From UMGS172 sp045546915 (GTDB lineage Bacteria; Bacillota; Clostridia; Oscillospirales; Acutalibacteraceae): DNA of 5,648 nucleotides. A program made the position numbers and the translations under genes. Location: contig JAZQDU010000011.1 of assembly GCA_045546915.1 (NCBI GenBank), positions 1 through 5,648 on the forward strand, read 5' to 3'. The notes under the pieces were generated by a model. It ran no database searches. It was not told where the DNA came from and saw only the letters and a list, made by a program, of their open reading frames with translations. Below, in pieces: positions 1 through 5,459 of the stretch (position 1 is the stretch's first letter; each line of letters opens with the position of its first letter).

Positions 1-63
1 CCTCCTTAGTAAAGAAGGGCTAACCGCCTACCGTTATGGTAGCCTCTAAGGGTGCGAAGCACC
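1..63 (-). promoter_or_regulatory. Structured 5' leader (partial) ending in a ribosome binding site
   Basis: Directly after the promoter at 70-98 the transcript can form three kinds of helix. The first is a perfect hairpin, GGTGC-TTC-GCACC (51-63). The second is a hairpin CTACC-ATAAC-GGTAG (28-42), which competes with the pairing of 40-44 to 18-22. The third is a closing helix of CCTTAG (46-51) with CTAAGG (4-9). That closing helix would bury the AAGGAGG ribosome binding site at the very edge, suggesting control of translation initiation. The coding sequence is outside the window. From memory, similar leaders precede small holin-like (TxpA/Hol_Tox-type) toxin genes in Firmicutes, but I cannot verify that here. 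Confidence 0.5.
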
Positions 64-69
64 GCTACT

Positions 70-98
70 ATAATACAACTTTCGGCACTATTTGTCAA
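70..98 (-). promoter_or_regulatory. Sigma-A promoter of a leftward transcript leaving the window
   Basis: On the minus strand a perfect -35 box TTGACA (93-98) is separated by exactly 17 bases from TATTAT (70-75), which matches the -10 consensus at five of six positions. Transcription should start near 62-64 and run left. The transcript begins with hairpins and reaches an AAGGAGG ribosome binding site at the window edge, so a gene starting just outside the window is implied. The promoter is independent of the lysS operon, which lies upstream of it on the same strand. Confidence 0.8.
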
Positions 99-384
99 TC
101 GTGCGTTAGGGCTTCAAAGCCGCTGATGACGGTACTTTCCTTGATGTTTACGAACGCAAGTTTACGTATCTCTACATAACTTTTAGAAAAATAATTTTAA
201 ATTTTTTAGATATGATGAAAGCGCCGTGCAAACTGCACGGCGCTTGATCTTTTAGTCTATCATAGTGACTTTTCTTTGCAAATTTCTTTGTGAAAATTGG
301 CGTAGTAGTTGGCGTAGTGGCGTGGTTTTTCGAAGATATAAACCACCAAAAACCCGCATAACTACTGGATTTCTTTGAACTATA
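99..384. other. Gene-poor stretch downstream of lysS, with short repeats
   Basis: No convincing gene lies between the lysS stop and the leftward promoter at 70-98. The stretch holds the strong hairpin at 219-245 and a tandem direct repeat TTGGCGTAGT (297-306 and 309-318). It also has three copies of TTTCTTTG (271-278, 283-290, 370-377) and overlapping inverted repeats, GTGGTTT (322-328) with AAACCAC (340-346) and GGTTTTT (324-330) with AAAAACC (348-354). The minus strand stays open for 70 codons after the lysS stop, in the same frame, but has no start codon with a ribosome binding site. It may be a decayed gene tail or simply non-coding. Confidence 0.5.
219..245 (-). terminator. Strong hairpin, probable terminator of greA-lysS
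   Basis: A perfect 12-bp GC-rich stem (219-230 with 234-245) has a 3-base loop. It lies about 140 bases past the lysS stop and upstream of the next minus-strand promoter, which is the expected place for the operon's terminator. The weak point is the tail. On the minus strand the stem is followed by a mixed TCATCATATC instead of a clean U-run. On the plus strand it is followed by GATCTTTT, though no plus-strand gene ends here. It may act as an imperfect terminator or as an RNA 3'-end stabiliser. Confidence 0.5.
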
Positions 385-1890
385 TCAGTCCAACGGCTTC
401 ATTGTGGGGAAGAGGATTACTTCGCGGATAGTGTCGGCGCCGGTGAGGAGCATTACTGCACGGTCAACACCGATACCCATACCACCTGTGGGTGGCATAC
501 CATATTCCATAGCAAGAAGAAAATCTTCGTCAAGCATCTCGGTCTCGTCATCTCCGCGCTCACGTTGTTCAACCTGTTTCATGAAACGTTCACGTTGGTC
601 AATCGGGTCGTTAAGTTCGGAGTATGCGTTTGCCAACTCACTATGGCAAACAAAGAGTTCAAAACGCTCGGTAAGTCTTGGGTCTTCTTGAGACTTTTTA
701 GTAAGAGGACTTACTTCTACAGGGTACATTGTAATAAATGTAGGCTGAATAAGGTGTTCCTCTACCCTTTGGTCAAAGCAAGCGTAAAGTGCGTTACCCC
801 AAGTGGCCTCAGCAGCCTCGTTAAGTTCAACGCCTTTTGCATTTGCGGCGGCAACAGCCTCGGCATCGTCGGTAATTGCGTTAAAATCAATACCAACGTA
901 CTCTTTAACAGCCTCAACCATTGTCATTCTGCGCCAACCGGGTGTAAGGTCTATTTTCTCACCCATCCACTCAACCTCATAAGTGCCCAAAATCTCTTTT
1001 GCAGCACCTGAGATAATACCCTCGGCAATATCCATCATATCGTGGAAATCAGCATAAGCCTCGTAAAGTTCAACAGTTGTAAACTCAGGATTATGTTTAG
1101 GGTCCATACCCTCATTTCTGAAAATACGGCCAATTTCGTATACCCTTTCCATACCGCCGACAATAAGTCTTTTAAGCGGAAGTTCGGTAGCAATACGCAT
1201 ATACATATCAAGGTCTAAAGTATTATGATGTGTAATAAACGGTCTTGCCGAAGCTCCGCCTGCAATAGTATTAAGTACGGGAGTTTCAACCTCGATATAA
1301 TTGCGCTCGTCCAAATAACGACGCATAAACTTTATAAACTGCGAACGAATAATAAAGTTACGCTTAACCTCAGGGTTAACAATAAGGTCAACATAACGCT
1401 GACGGTAACGAGTATCGGTATCTCTTAAACCGTGGAACTTTTCAGGCAATACCTGCAAACTCTTGGAAAGCAAGGTTACCGACTCGGCATGGATACTGAT
1501 TTCACCGGTTTTAGTTGTGAAAACCTCACCCTCAATACCGACGATATCGCCGATATCCATACGTTTAAAATCCTTATACGGCTCTTCGCCGATACTGTCT
1601 CTCGCAACGTAAACCTGAATAGAGCCATCACGGTCCTGCACGTTGCAGAAACTCGCCTTTCCCATAATACGTTTAGACATCATACGTCCGGCAACCGAAA
1701 CTTTTTTACCCTCAAAGCCTTCATAATTGCCCTTAATCTCGGTACTTTGAGCAGTTACGTTATACTTAGTGATAACAAAAGGGTCCTTACCGGTGGCTTG
1801 AAGCTCGGCAAGTTTTTCACGCCTTACCTTTAATATTTCGTTAAGATTAACTTCTTGCTCATTTTGAGCCTTTACGTTATTGTTTTCCAT
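385..1890 (-). CDS. lysS: Lysyl-tRNA synthetase (class II)
   Basis: This cytoplasmic enzyme charges tRNA-Lys with lysine using ATP. The 501-residue product matches the usual length of bacterial class II LysRS. An N-terminal helical extension (about 1-55) leads into an OB-fold anticodon-binding domain (about 64-140, GKKVSVAGRMMSKR onward). The catalytic domain shows motif 1 (about 183-208, with RNYIEVETPVL), motif 2 (about 257-275, FRNEGMDPKHNPEFTTVE) and motif 3 (470-477, GMGIGVDR). All three motifs are intact, and the C-terminus LFPTMKPLD is typical of the family. The ATG is set by a good ribosome binding site, AAGGAAG, which overlaps the greA stop codon. Only 12 bases separate the two genes, so lysS is almost certainly cotranscribed with and perhaps translationally linked to greA. 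No T-box leader is visible, so expression probably follows the greA promoter. Confidence 0.98.
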   Translation of the reverse strand: MENNNVKAQNEQEVNLNEILKVRREKLAELQATGKDPFVITKYNVTAQSTEIKGNYEGFEGKKVSVAGRMMSKRIMGKASFCNVQDRDGSIQVYVARDSIGEEPYKDFKRMDIGDIVGIEGEVFTTKTGEISIHAESVTLLSKSLQVLPEKFHGLRDTDTRYRQRYVDLIVNPEVKRNFIIRSQFIKFMRRYLDERNYIEVETPVLNTIAGGASARPFITHHNTLDLDMYMRIATELPLKRLIVGGMERVYEIGRIFRNEGMDPKHNPEFTTVELYEAYADFHDMMDIAEGIISGAAKEILGTYEVEWMGEKIDLTPGWRRMTMVEAVKEYVGIDFNAITDDAEAVAAANAKGVELNEAAEATWGNALYACFDQRVEEHLIQPTFITMYPVEVSPLTKKSQEDPRLTERFELFVCHSELANAYSELNDPIDQRERFMKQVEQRERGDDETEMLDEDFLLAMEYGMPPTGGMGIGVDRAVMLLTGADTIREVILFPTMKPLD

Positions 1891-1902
1891 TTTTGCACTT
1901 CC

Positions 1903-2376
1903 TTATCTGGAAACTTCAATTACCTTAAACACAAGGTGACCTGCCTCGGTCGAAACGGTCACTTCATCACCTGCAACACAGCCGATAAGAGCAGCACCTA
2001 CGGGTGATTCGTCAGAAATTTTAAACTCGTTAGGGTCAGACTCGGCAGAGCCTACAATGGTATAAACCATTGTTTCATCAAACTCAACATCTAAAAGTTT
2101 AACTGTGCAACCGATAGAAATTTTTCCGTCTTTTGCATCAATTTCATCAATGACGCTTGCATTTTTAAGCATAGCCTCAAGTTCGGTGATACGTGCTTCT
2201 ACTTTAGCCTGCTCGTTCTTAGCTTCATCGTATTCGCTATTTTCGGAAAGGTCTCCGAAACCGCGTGCAATCTTAATTTTTTCAGCAATCTCATTGCGGA
2301 CAACCGTTTTAAGATTTTCAAGCTCATCCTGAAGATTTTTAAGACCTTCCGAGGTCAAAAGAACAGCCTTTGCCAT
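1903..2376 (-). CDS. greA: Transcription elongation factor GreA
   Basis: GreA enters the secondary channel of RNA polymerase and stimulates cleavage of backtracked RNA, rescuing stalled complexes. The 157-residue product has the normal family length. Residues about 10-75 form the N-terminal antiparallel coiled coil. At its tip is GDLSENSEYDEAK (41-53), whose D42 and E45 are the acidic residues known to coordinate the catalytic magnesium. Residues about 83-157 are the FKBP-like C-terminal domain, including the conserved SPVGAALIG stretch (125-133). The ATG is preceded by AAAGG at a spacing of about 9 bases. It is the first gene of a two-gene unit with lysS, a pairing familiar from Firmicutes. 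A perfect consensus promoter lies upstream, and the roughly 80-base leader carries a nested inverted repeat that could regulate it. Confidence 0.98.
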   Translation of the reverse strand: MAKAVLLTSEGLKNLQDELENLKTVVRNEIAEKIKIARGFGDLSENSEYDEAKNEQAKVEARITELEAMLKNASVIDEIDAKDGKISIGCTVKLLDVEFDETMVYTIVGSAESDPNEFKISDESPVGAALIGCVAGDEVTVSTEAGHLVFKVIEVSR

Positions 2377-2397
2377 TTTAAAATCAACCTTTCGTTT

Positions 2398-2453
2398 GTT
2401 TATACATTTTAAAAGGGCGCGATTTTATACAATAAAACGCATACCCTATAAAC
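2398..2453 (-). promoter_or_regulatory. Folded 5' leader of greA-lysS, possible attenuator
   Basis: The minus-strand leader between the promoter and the greA ribosome binding site is almost entirely a nested inverted repeat. The outer arms are GTTTATA (2447-2453) with TATAAAC (2398-2404). Next inward come GGG (2444-2446) with CCC (2415-2417), then GCG with CGC, and the centre is TTTTAT-TGT-ATAAAA. The inner hairpin is followed directly by TTTTAAAATG, a short U-run as in a weak intrinsic terminator, and pairing of the outer arms would loop this tail out. The pairing is seen directly; a regulatory role is inference. In E. coli the greA leader is known to give rise to short terminated RNAs (GraL), which makes the idea reasonable. 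Confidence 0.45.
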
Positions 2454-2464
2454 AGTTACAATAT

Positions 2465-2493
2465 ATTATAAAGGAAGTTGACTTTTCTGTCAA
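2465..2493 (-). promoter_or_regulatory. Perfect consensus sigma-A promoter of greA-lysS
   Basis: The minus strand shows TTGACA (2488-2493), 17 bases, then TATAAT (2465-2470), matching both consensus hexamers fully. Transcription should start near 2458, giving a leader of about 80 bases before the greA ATG. The -35 box forms one arm of a short inverted repeat, TTGAC-AGAAAA-GTCAA (2478-2493), which could be an operator or chance. Confidence 0.9.
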
Positions 2494-2538
2494 GGATTAA
2501 TTATATATATTGAATTATAGACAATCGTAATCATTTTA

Positions 2539-2567
2539 TTGACATTTTCATTAAAAAAGGTTATAAT
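2539..2567 (+). promoter_or_regulatory. Perfect consensus sigma-A promoter of the small membrane protein gene
   Basis: On the plus strand TTGACA (2539-2544) and TATAAT (2562-2567) are separated by exactly 17 bases. Both boxes are perfect. Transcription should start near 2574, and the terminator at 2767-2806 would end it, giving an RNA of about 230 bases carrying one small gene. The promoter sits back to back with the equally perfect greA promoter, with about 45 bases between their -35 boxes. Confidence 0.9.
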
Positions 2568-2600
2568 AACATAAAGTAAATTTAAGGAAAGGTGAACATT

Positions 2601-2750
2601 ATGAAAATGAAGCATGTTTTATGGATTCTCACCGGTATCGTTGCTGTTGCTGCTATGGCTGCAGGCATTGCCGTTTTCGTTTCCAAGTTCCTTGCTGAAG
2701 AGGATGAAGAAAATTATTTGGAATGCGAAGTAGAGGAAGACGCTGAATAA
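2601..2750 (+). CDS. Small single-pass membrane protein with acidic tail, function unknown
   Basis: This is a 49-codon gene (ATG to TAA) that simple length cut-offs would miss. Four things support it: a perfect promoter, a strong ribosome binding site (AAGGAAAGGTG, 2584-2594), a strong terminator 16 bases past the stop, and a protein-like composition. The product starts with a short basic segment (MKMKH). One hydrophobic helix follows (about 6-30, rich in Ala, Val, Ile and Gly), and the last 18 residues contain 11 acidic ones (such as EEDEE and EVEED) plus one cysteine. The positive N-terminus suggests an N-in, C-out orientation, or alternatively an uncleaved signal anchor; no lipobox or clear cleavage site is visible. 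I recognise no family. It is transcribed alone, so its context does not reveal its role. Confidence 0.85.
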   Translation: MKMKHVLWILTGIVAVAAMAAGIAVFVSKFLAEEDEENYLECEVEEDAE

Positions 2751-2766
2751 TTTTGAGTTAAATTTT

Positions 2767-2806
2767 AAAACCCAACCATGGGAAGTATCCTGTGGTTGGG
2801 TTTTTT
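2767..2806 (+). terminator. Rho-independent terminator of the small gene, possibly bidirectional
   Basis: The stem CCCAACCA (2771-2778) pairs with TGGTTGGG (2793-2800). It extends inward through two G-U pairs and GGA/TCC to a 4-base AGTA loop, and six T residues follow (2801-2806). On the minus strand the same stem is followed by TTTTAAAATTT, so it may also stop leftward transcription coming through the ABC gene region from the M16 peptidase promoter. Confidence 0.92.
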
Positions 2807-2826
2807 ATGTTTGTCCGCATAAACAG

Positions 2827-2861
2827 ACCGTCACCCGAATAGTATTTACTAAGGACGGTGG
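2827..2861 (+). promoter_or_regulatory. Ribosome binding site region of the ABC ATPase gene, with inverted repeat
   Basis: The ribosome binding site AAGGACGGTGG (2851-2861) lies just before the ATG at 2866. Its GACGGT (2854-2859) is complementary to ACCGTC (2827-2832), leaving a 21-base loop, so the site could be partly masked in the RNA. I found no convincing promoter between the upstream terminator and this gene. The best -10-like box is TAGTAT (2840-2845), which has no acceptable -35 partner. Confidence 0.4.
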
Positions 2862-2865
2862 AAAA

Positions 2866-3495
2866 ATGTTTATTGAAGTTAATAATGTTTATTTTGATTT
2901 TGACGGCAAAACGGTACTTAATAATATTTCGTTTTCTGCAAATCGCGGTGAATCAATCGCAATTGTCGGCCCTAATGGGTCGGGCAAAAGCACCTTTTTA
3001 AAAATCATATCAGGACAACTTGTGCCAACAAAAGGCATCGTAACCGTAGGCGGAATGTCCCCTTACCTATACCGAAATGCGGTTATGTTACCGCAGAATT
3101 ATCGGTTGGCAGAACACAAAACCCTAATAGAAAACTTAAAACTACCCTTAAAACTCAGAGGCTTTTCATCAAATGATGCTTCCGAAATAGCATTTGAGCA
3201 ACTAAAAAGTTTTGACCTTAGTAAGTTTGCCGATTATTATCCATGTCAATTAAGCCAAGGTGTTATAAGACGCGGGGCGATTGCCGAAATAGGTCTTTTT
3301 AAAGCCGACCTTCTGCTTTTGGACGAGCCTTTTTGCGGAATTGACAGCGAGAGTATTGACTGCATCTACCAATACATAACCTCAAAGCGACTTGACGGTA
3401 CTACTATTATACTTGTAACGCACTCTATAGATGAAGCAGAATTTTTAACCGACCGAACTTATGAAATTTTAACCGAATCAATTATAGCGCGGTAA
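2866..3495 (+). CDS. ABC transporter ATP-binding protein, NitT/TauT (SsuB/TauB)-like
   Basis: This is the cytoplasmic ATPase subunit of an ABC transporter, which powers transport by hydrolysing ATP as a dimer on a permease. All motifs appear in order in the 209 residues: Walker A GPNGSGKS (35-42), Q-loop Q77 (MLPQNYRL), a signature at 129-133 reading LSQGV instead of LSGGQ, Walker B LLLLDEP (149-155), D-loop (158-160) and the switch histidine H186 (ILVTHS). The THSIDEAEFLTDR stretch resembles the nitrate/sulfonate/taurine importer family. The protein is short, ending soon after the H-loop, so the usual C-terminal extension is missing. No permease or substrate-binding gene lies beside it, so substrate and partners are unknown. 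Its last 37 bases overlap the 3' end of the convergent peptidase gene. ATPase assignment is sure; the subfamily is moderately so. Confidence 0.92.
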   Translation: MFIEVNNVYFDFDGKTVLNNISFSANRGESIAIVGPNGSGKSTFLKIISGQLVPTKGIVTVGGMSPYLYRNAVMLPQNYRLAEHKTLIENLKLPLKLRGFSSNDASEIAFEQLKSFDLSKFADYYPCQLSQGVIRRGAIAEIGLFKADLLLLDEPFCGIDSESIDCIYQYITSKRLDGTTIILVTHSIDEAEFLTDRTYEILTESIIAR

Positions 3496-4721
3496 AAATC
3501 CTCTTCTTTAGCATCGCCAACTACCGATACCGCAGTTACTTTTGTATCGGTTACAAGTTTAGCCGATTCTATTATCATTTCCTTGGTGACATTGTCAATT
3601 TCGGCAACTAATTCGTCAAGGCTGATAAACTTTCCTTCAAGTAGCATTTGTTTACCCATCGACGATGCTACCGCCGACATGCTTTCATTTGACAACACAA
3701 CGCCTGCTTTAAACTGCTCGCGCGTTCTTTCAATTTCGTCGTTGGTTATTGAGTCGGCACATTCATGCAATATTTTTAATCCTTCTTGCAAAAATTGTTG
3801 CTGATTTTTATGTGCAAGACCGCCCGACAAACCAAACATTCCTGTTTCCAAATAATGCGAAGAAAAAGTATATACCGAATAAGCAAGACCTAATTCTTCA
3901 CGTATCCTGCGGTTAATTCTCGACGATGCAGCCCCACCTGCAATAGACGAAAAAAACGCACTTGCCGTTTTAAGGCGATGCCCTATGGGCAATCCGTTAT
4001 AGCAAACAGCAATCTGGGTCTGTTCGGCCGGACGCTTACAAAGTGTAAAACCTCCGTTGATAGCACTTTTCTCAACGGTTATAATATTACCCTTGTTCCT
4101 TAAATTGCCAAAATAACGGTCAAGCAGTTCCAAAACCGCATCACGGTCAAAATTACCGCAAAGTGAAACAACTATTCTTTCGGGAGAATAGGCATAGTCC
4201 ATATATTCCCTTAAAATATCGCTATTCATTGACTGAACGGTTTTACGTGTGCCTAAAATATTAAAACCTAACGGCTTATTTTTAAAGCATAGTGCATTAA
4301 GCAGGTCGGCACAGTATTCCTCAGGGGAATCCTCATACATACCAATCTCCTCAAGCACAACGCCTTTTTCGGTTTCGATATCATTTTTATCAAACTTCGG
4401 ATTTACAAGCATATCGCATATCAGGTCAACGGTACGTTCTACATGCTCGCTGAGTGCTCGCGAATAATAGCAGGTAAACTCCTTTGCCGTATAAGCGTTG
4501 AGTTGTCCACCCATGATGTCAGATTGCTCGGCTATATCATTGGTTGAGCGCGTAGTCGTGCCCTTAAAAACCATATGTTCAATAAAATGTGAAACACCGC
4601 TGATTTTCGCAGTTTCGTATCTGTTACCCGCCGCCACAAAAAAGCAAATTGCGGCTGAACGAGCATCCTTTTTTTCATCAAGCACAACGGTAAGTCCACT
4701 TTTAAAAACAATCTTTTCCAT
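3459..4721 (-). CDS. M16B family zinc metallopeptidase (insulinase/processing peptidase-like, YmxG/MlpA type)
   Basis: The 420-residue product has the two-domain layout of bacterial M16B peptidases. The inverted zinc motif HFIEH (45-49) supplies H45, H49 and the catalytic base E48. The third ligand is E125 in VVLEEI, 80 residues after H45 as in mitochondrial processing peptidase beta. The C-terminal half carries the conserved RIREELGLAYSVYT stretch with R274 and Y281, which bind substrate across the closed chamber. It is therefore predicted to be an active clamshell oligopeptide or protein-processing peptidase; no signal peptide is visible, so it should be cytoplasmic. The ATG follows GGAG with 7 bases spacing. 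A separate promoter lies at 4753-4781. The natural substrate of this clade is not evident from the sequence. Confidence 0.95.
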   Translation of the reverse strand: MEKIVFKSGLTVVLDEKKDARSAAICFFVAAGNRYETAKISGVSHFIEHMVFKGTTTRSTNDIAEQSDIMGGQLNAYTAKEFTCYYSRALSEHVERTVDLICDMLVNPKFDKNDIETEKGVVLEEIGMYEDSPEEYCADLLNALCFKNKPLGFNILGTRKTVQSMNSDILREYMDYAYSPERIVVSLCGNFDRDAVLELLDRYFGNLRNKGNIITVEKSAINGGFTLCKRPAEQTQIAVCYNGLPIGHRLKTASAFFSSIAGGAASSRINRRIREELGLAYSVYTFSSHYLETGMFGLSGGLAHKNQQQFLQEGLKILHECADSITNDEIERTREQFKAGVVLSNESMSAVASSMGKQMLLEGKFISLDELVAEIDNVTKEMIIESAKLVTDTKVTAVSVVGDAKEEDFYRAIIDSVKIS

Positions 4722-4752
4722 ATTCGTCTCCGTTTTTAAAATTTACCTGTTA

Positions 4753-4781
4753 ATTATACCGCCTGTCCCTTATAAAGTAAA
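4753..4781 (-). promoter_or_regulatory. Promoter of the M16 peptidase gene
   Basis: The minus strand has TTTACT (4776-4781), 17 bases, then a perfect TATAAT (4753-4758). The predicted start lies near 4746, giving a short leader before the ATG at 4721. It sits in the 68-base gap directly after the stop of the upstream unknown gene, so the peptidase can be expressed alone as well as by readthrough. Confidence 0.75.
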
Positions 4782-4789
4782 CACATATT

Positions 4790-5413
4790 TTAAAGGTAAT
4801 ATTTTCTCAATGCTGCGGCTAAATCTAAAAACGAAGCTCCGTATTCTAACGCTTTGTTGCAATATTCGGGAAGCGTTATGCCTTTTATTACTTCACTTGT
4901 CGAATCAAAACCGAACAACACACCCGAAAAGCCCGATAATCCTTCGGCGGAAAATACCACATCACAGTCATAAAGGTATGTTTTTGACTGCACAATAAAC
5001 GGACAGGTGCCGGTGTCACGAAGGCAACTTTTACAAAAATCTTCAAGGTCTAAATCGCTCACAATAACGGTGGACTCAGCCCTGTTAATTACAGTCAACA
5101 AGCCATCTAAATAACATTCATCGTCAATGACGGCACCCACCCTGAGATTTAGTCCCGAAAGTGTTAAACAATACTCCAAAAACGAGTTGAAAATGATTTG
5201 GTTTTTAATTTCACTAATATCAAGGGTATCAACACCTCTTGTGGATACTTTGGGTGCAAAAACCACGTCACCCCCATACGGGGACAACACGGCTTTAAGC
5301 CTTATTCTGCCTACCTTTCGTCCCACCGAAACTAATGCTATCTCCCCTGTTTTTTCAACCTTAATTTTGCGTGAATCATGCTTTGCTTTCAGTTCGGTTA
5401 CCACCGCTATCAT
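4790..5413 (-). CDS. Conserved-looking hypothetical protein, 207 residues, function unknown
   Basis: I do not recognise a family. The protein looks soluble, with alternating hydrophobic segments (for example 24-30, 84-96 and 112-122) suggesting a mixed alpha/beta fold, no signal peptide and no membrane span. Seven cysteines are present, four of them clustered as C127-x2-C130-x6-C137-x12-C150, which could bind metal or be structural, though only the first pair has classic zinc-knuckle spacing. The C-terminal 30 residues look helical (LPEYCNKALEYGASFLDLAAALRKYYL region). An in-frame TGA sits directly before the ATG, so no upstream start is possible; AGGTGG serves as ribosome binding site. It precedes the M16 peptidase gene on the same strand with a 68-base gap, which may indicate a shared function but does not prove it. 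Confidence 0.8.
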   Translation of the reverse strand: MIAVVTELKAKHDSRKIKVEKTGEIALVSVGRKVGRIRLKAVLSPYGGDVVFAPKVSTRGVDTLDISEIKNQIIFNSFLEYCLTLSGLNLRVGAVIDDECYLDGLLTVINRAESTVIVSDLDLEDFCKSCLRDTGTCPFIVQSKTYLYDCDVVFSAEGLSGFSGVLFGFDSTSEVIKGITLPEYCNKALEYGASFLDLAAALRKYYL

Positions 5414-5459
5414 TCAGCCACCACCTAAACTCATTTGTACTTTATATGCCAAGCATTAA

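Noticed and set aside
126..179. Plus-strand 17-codon frame (MTVLSLMFTNASLRIST) in the left gene-poor stretch
   Set aside because: It has no ribosome binding site, no promoter, little hydrophobic continuity and no terminator of its own, so chance is the best explanation.
297..325. Possible CRISPR or larger repeat array from TTGGCGTAGT copies
   Set aside because: There are only two 10-base copies two bases apart, with no spacers or further repeats. It is better described as a short tandem duplication.
565..1011. Plus-strand 148-codon open frame inside lysS
   Set aside because: It lies wholly within the well-supported lysS gene on the opposite strand, has no ribosome binding site, and its protein composition is not natural.
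2377..2464. T-box or lysine riboswitch controlling greA-lysS
   Set aside because: The leader is only about 80 bases, too short for either, and contains no T-box antiterminator bulge motif or lysine riboswitch core.
4498..4998. Plus-strand 166-codon open frame spanning the peptidase start and the end of the unknown gene
   Set aside because: It crosses a good minus-strand promoter and two genes with clear starts and stops, and lacks a ribosome binding site.
5127..5459. Plus-strand 110-codon open frame opposite the unknown gene
   Set aside because: It mirrors the minus-strand 207-codon gene, which has a proper ribosome binding site and start. The mirror frame has none and is Ser/Thr/Pro-rich, as antisense frames often are.
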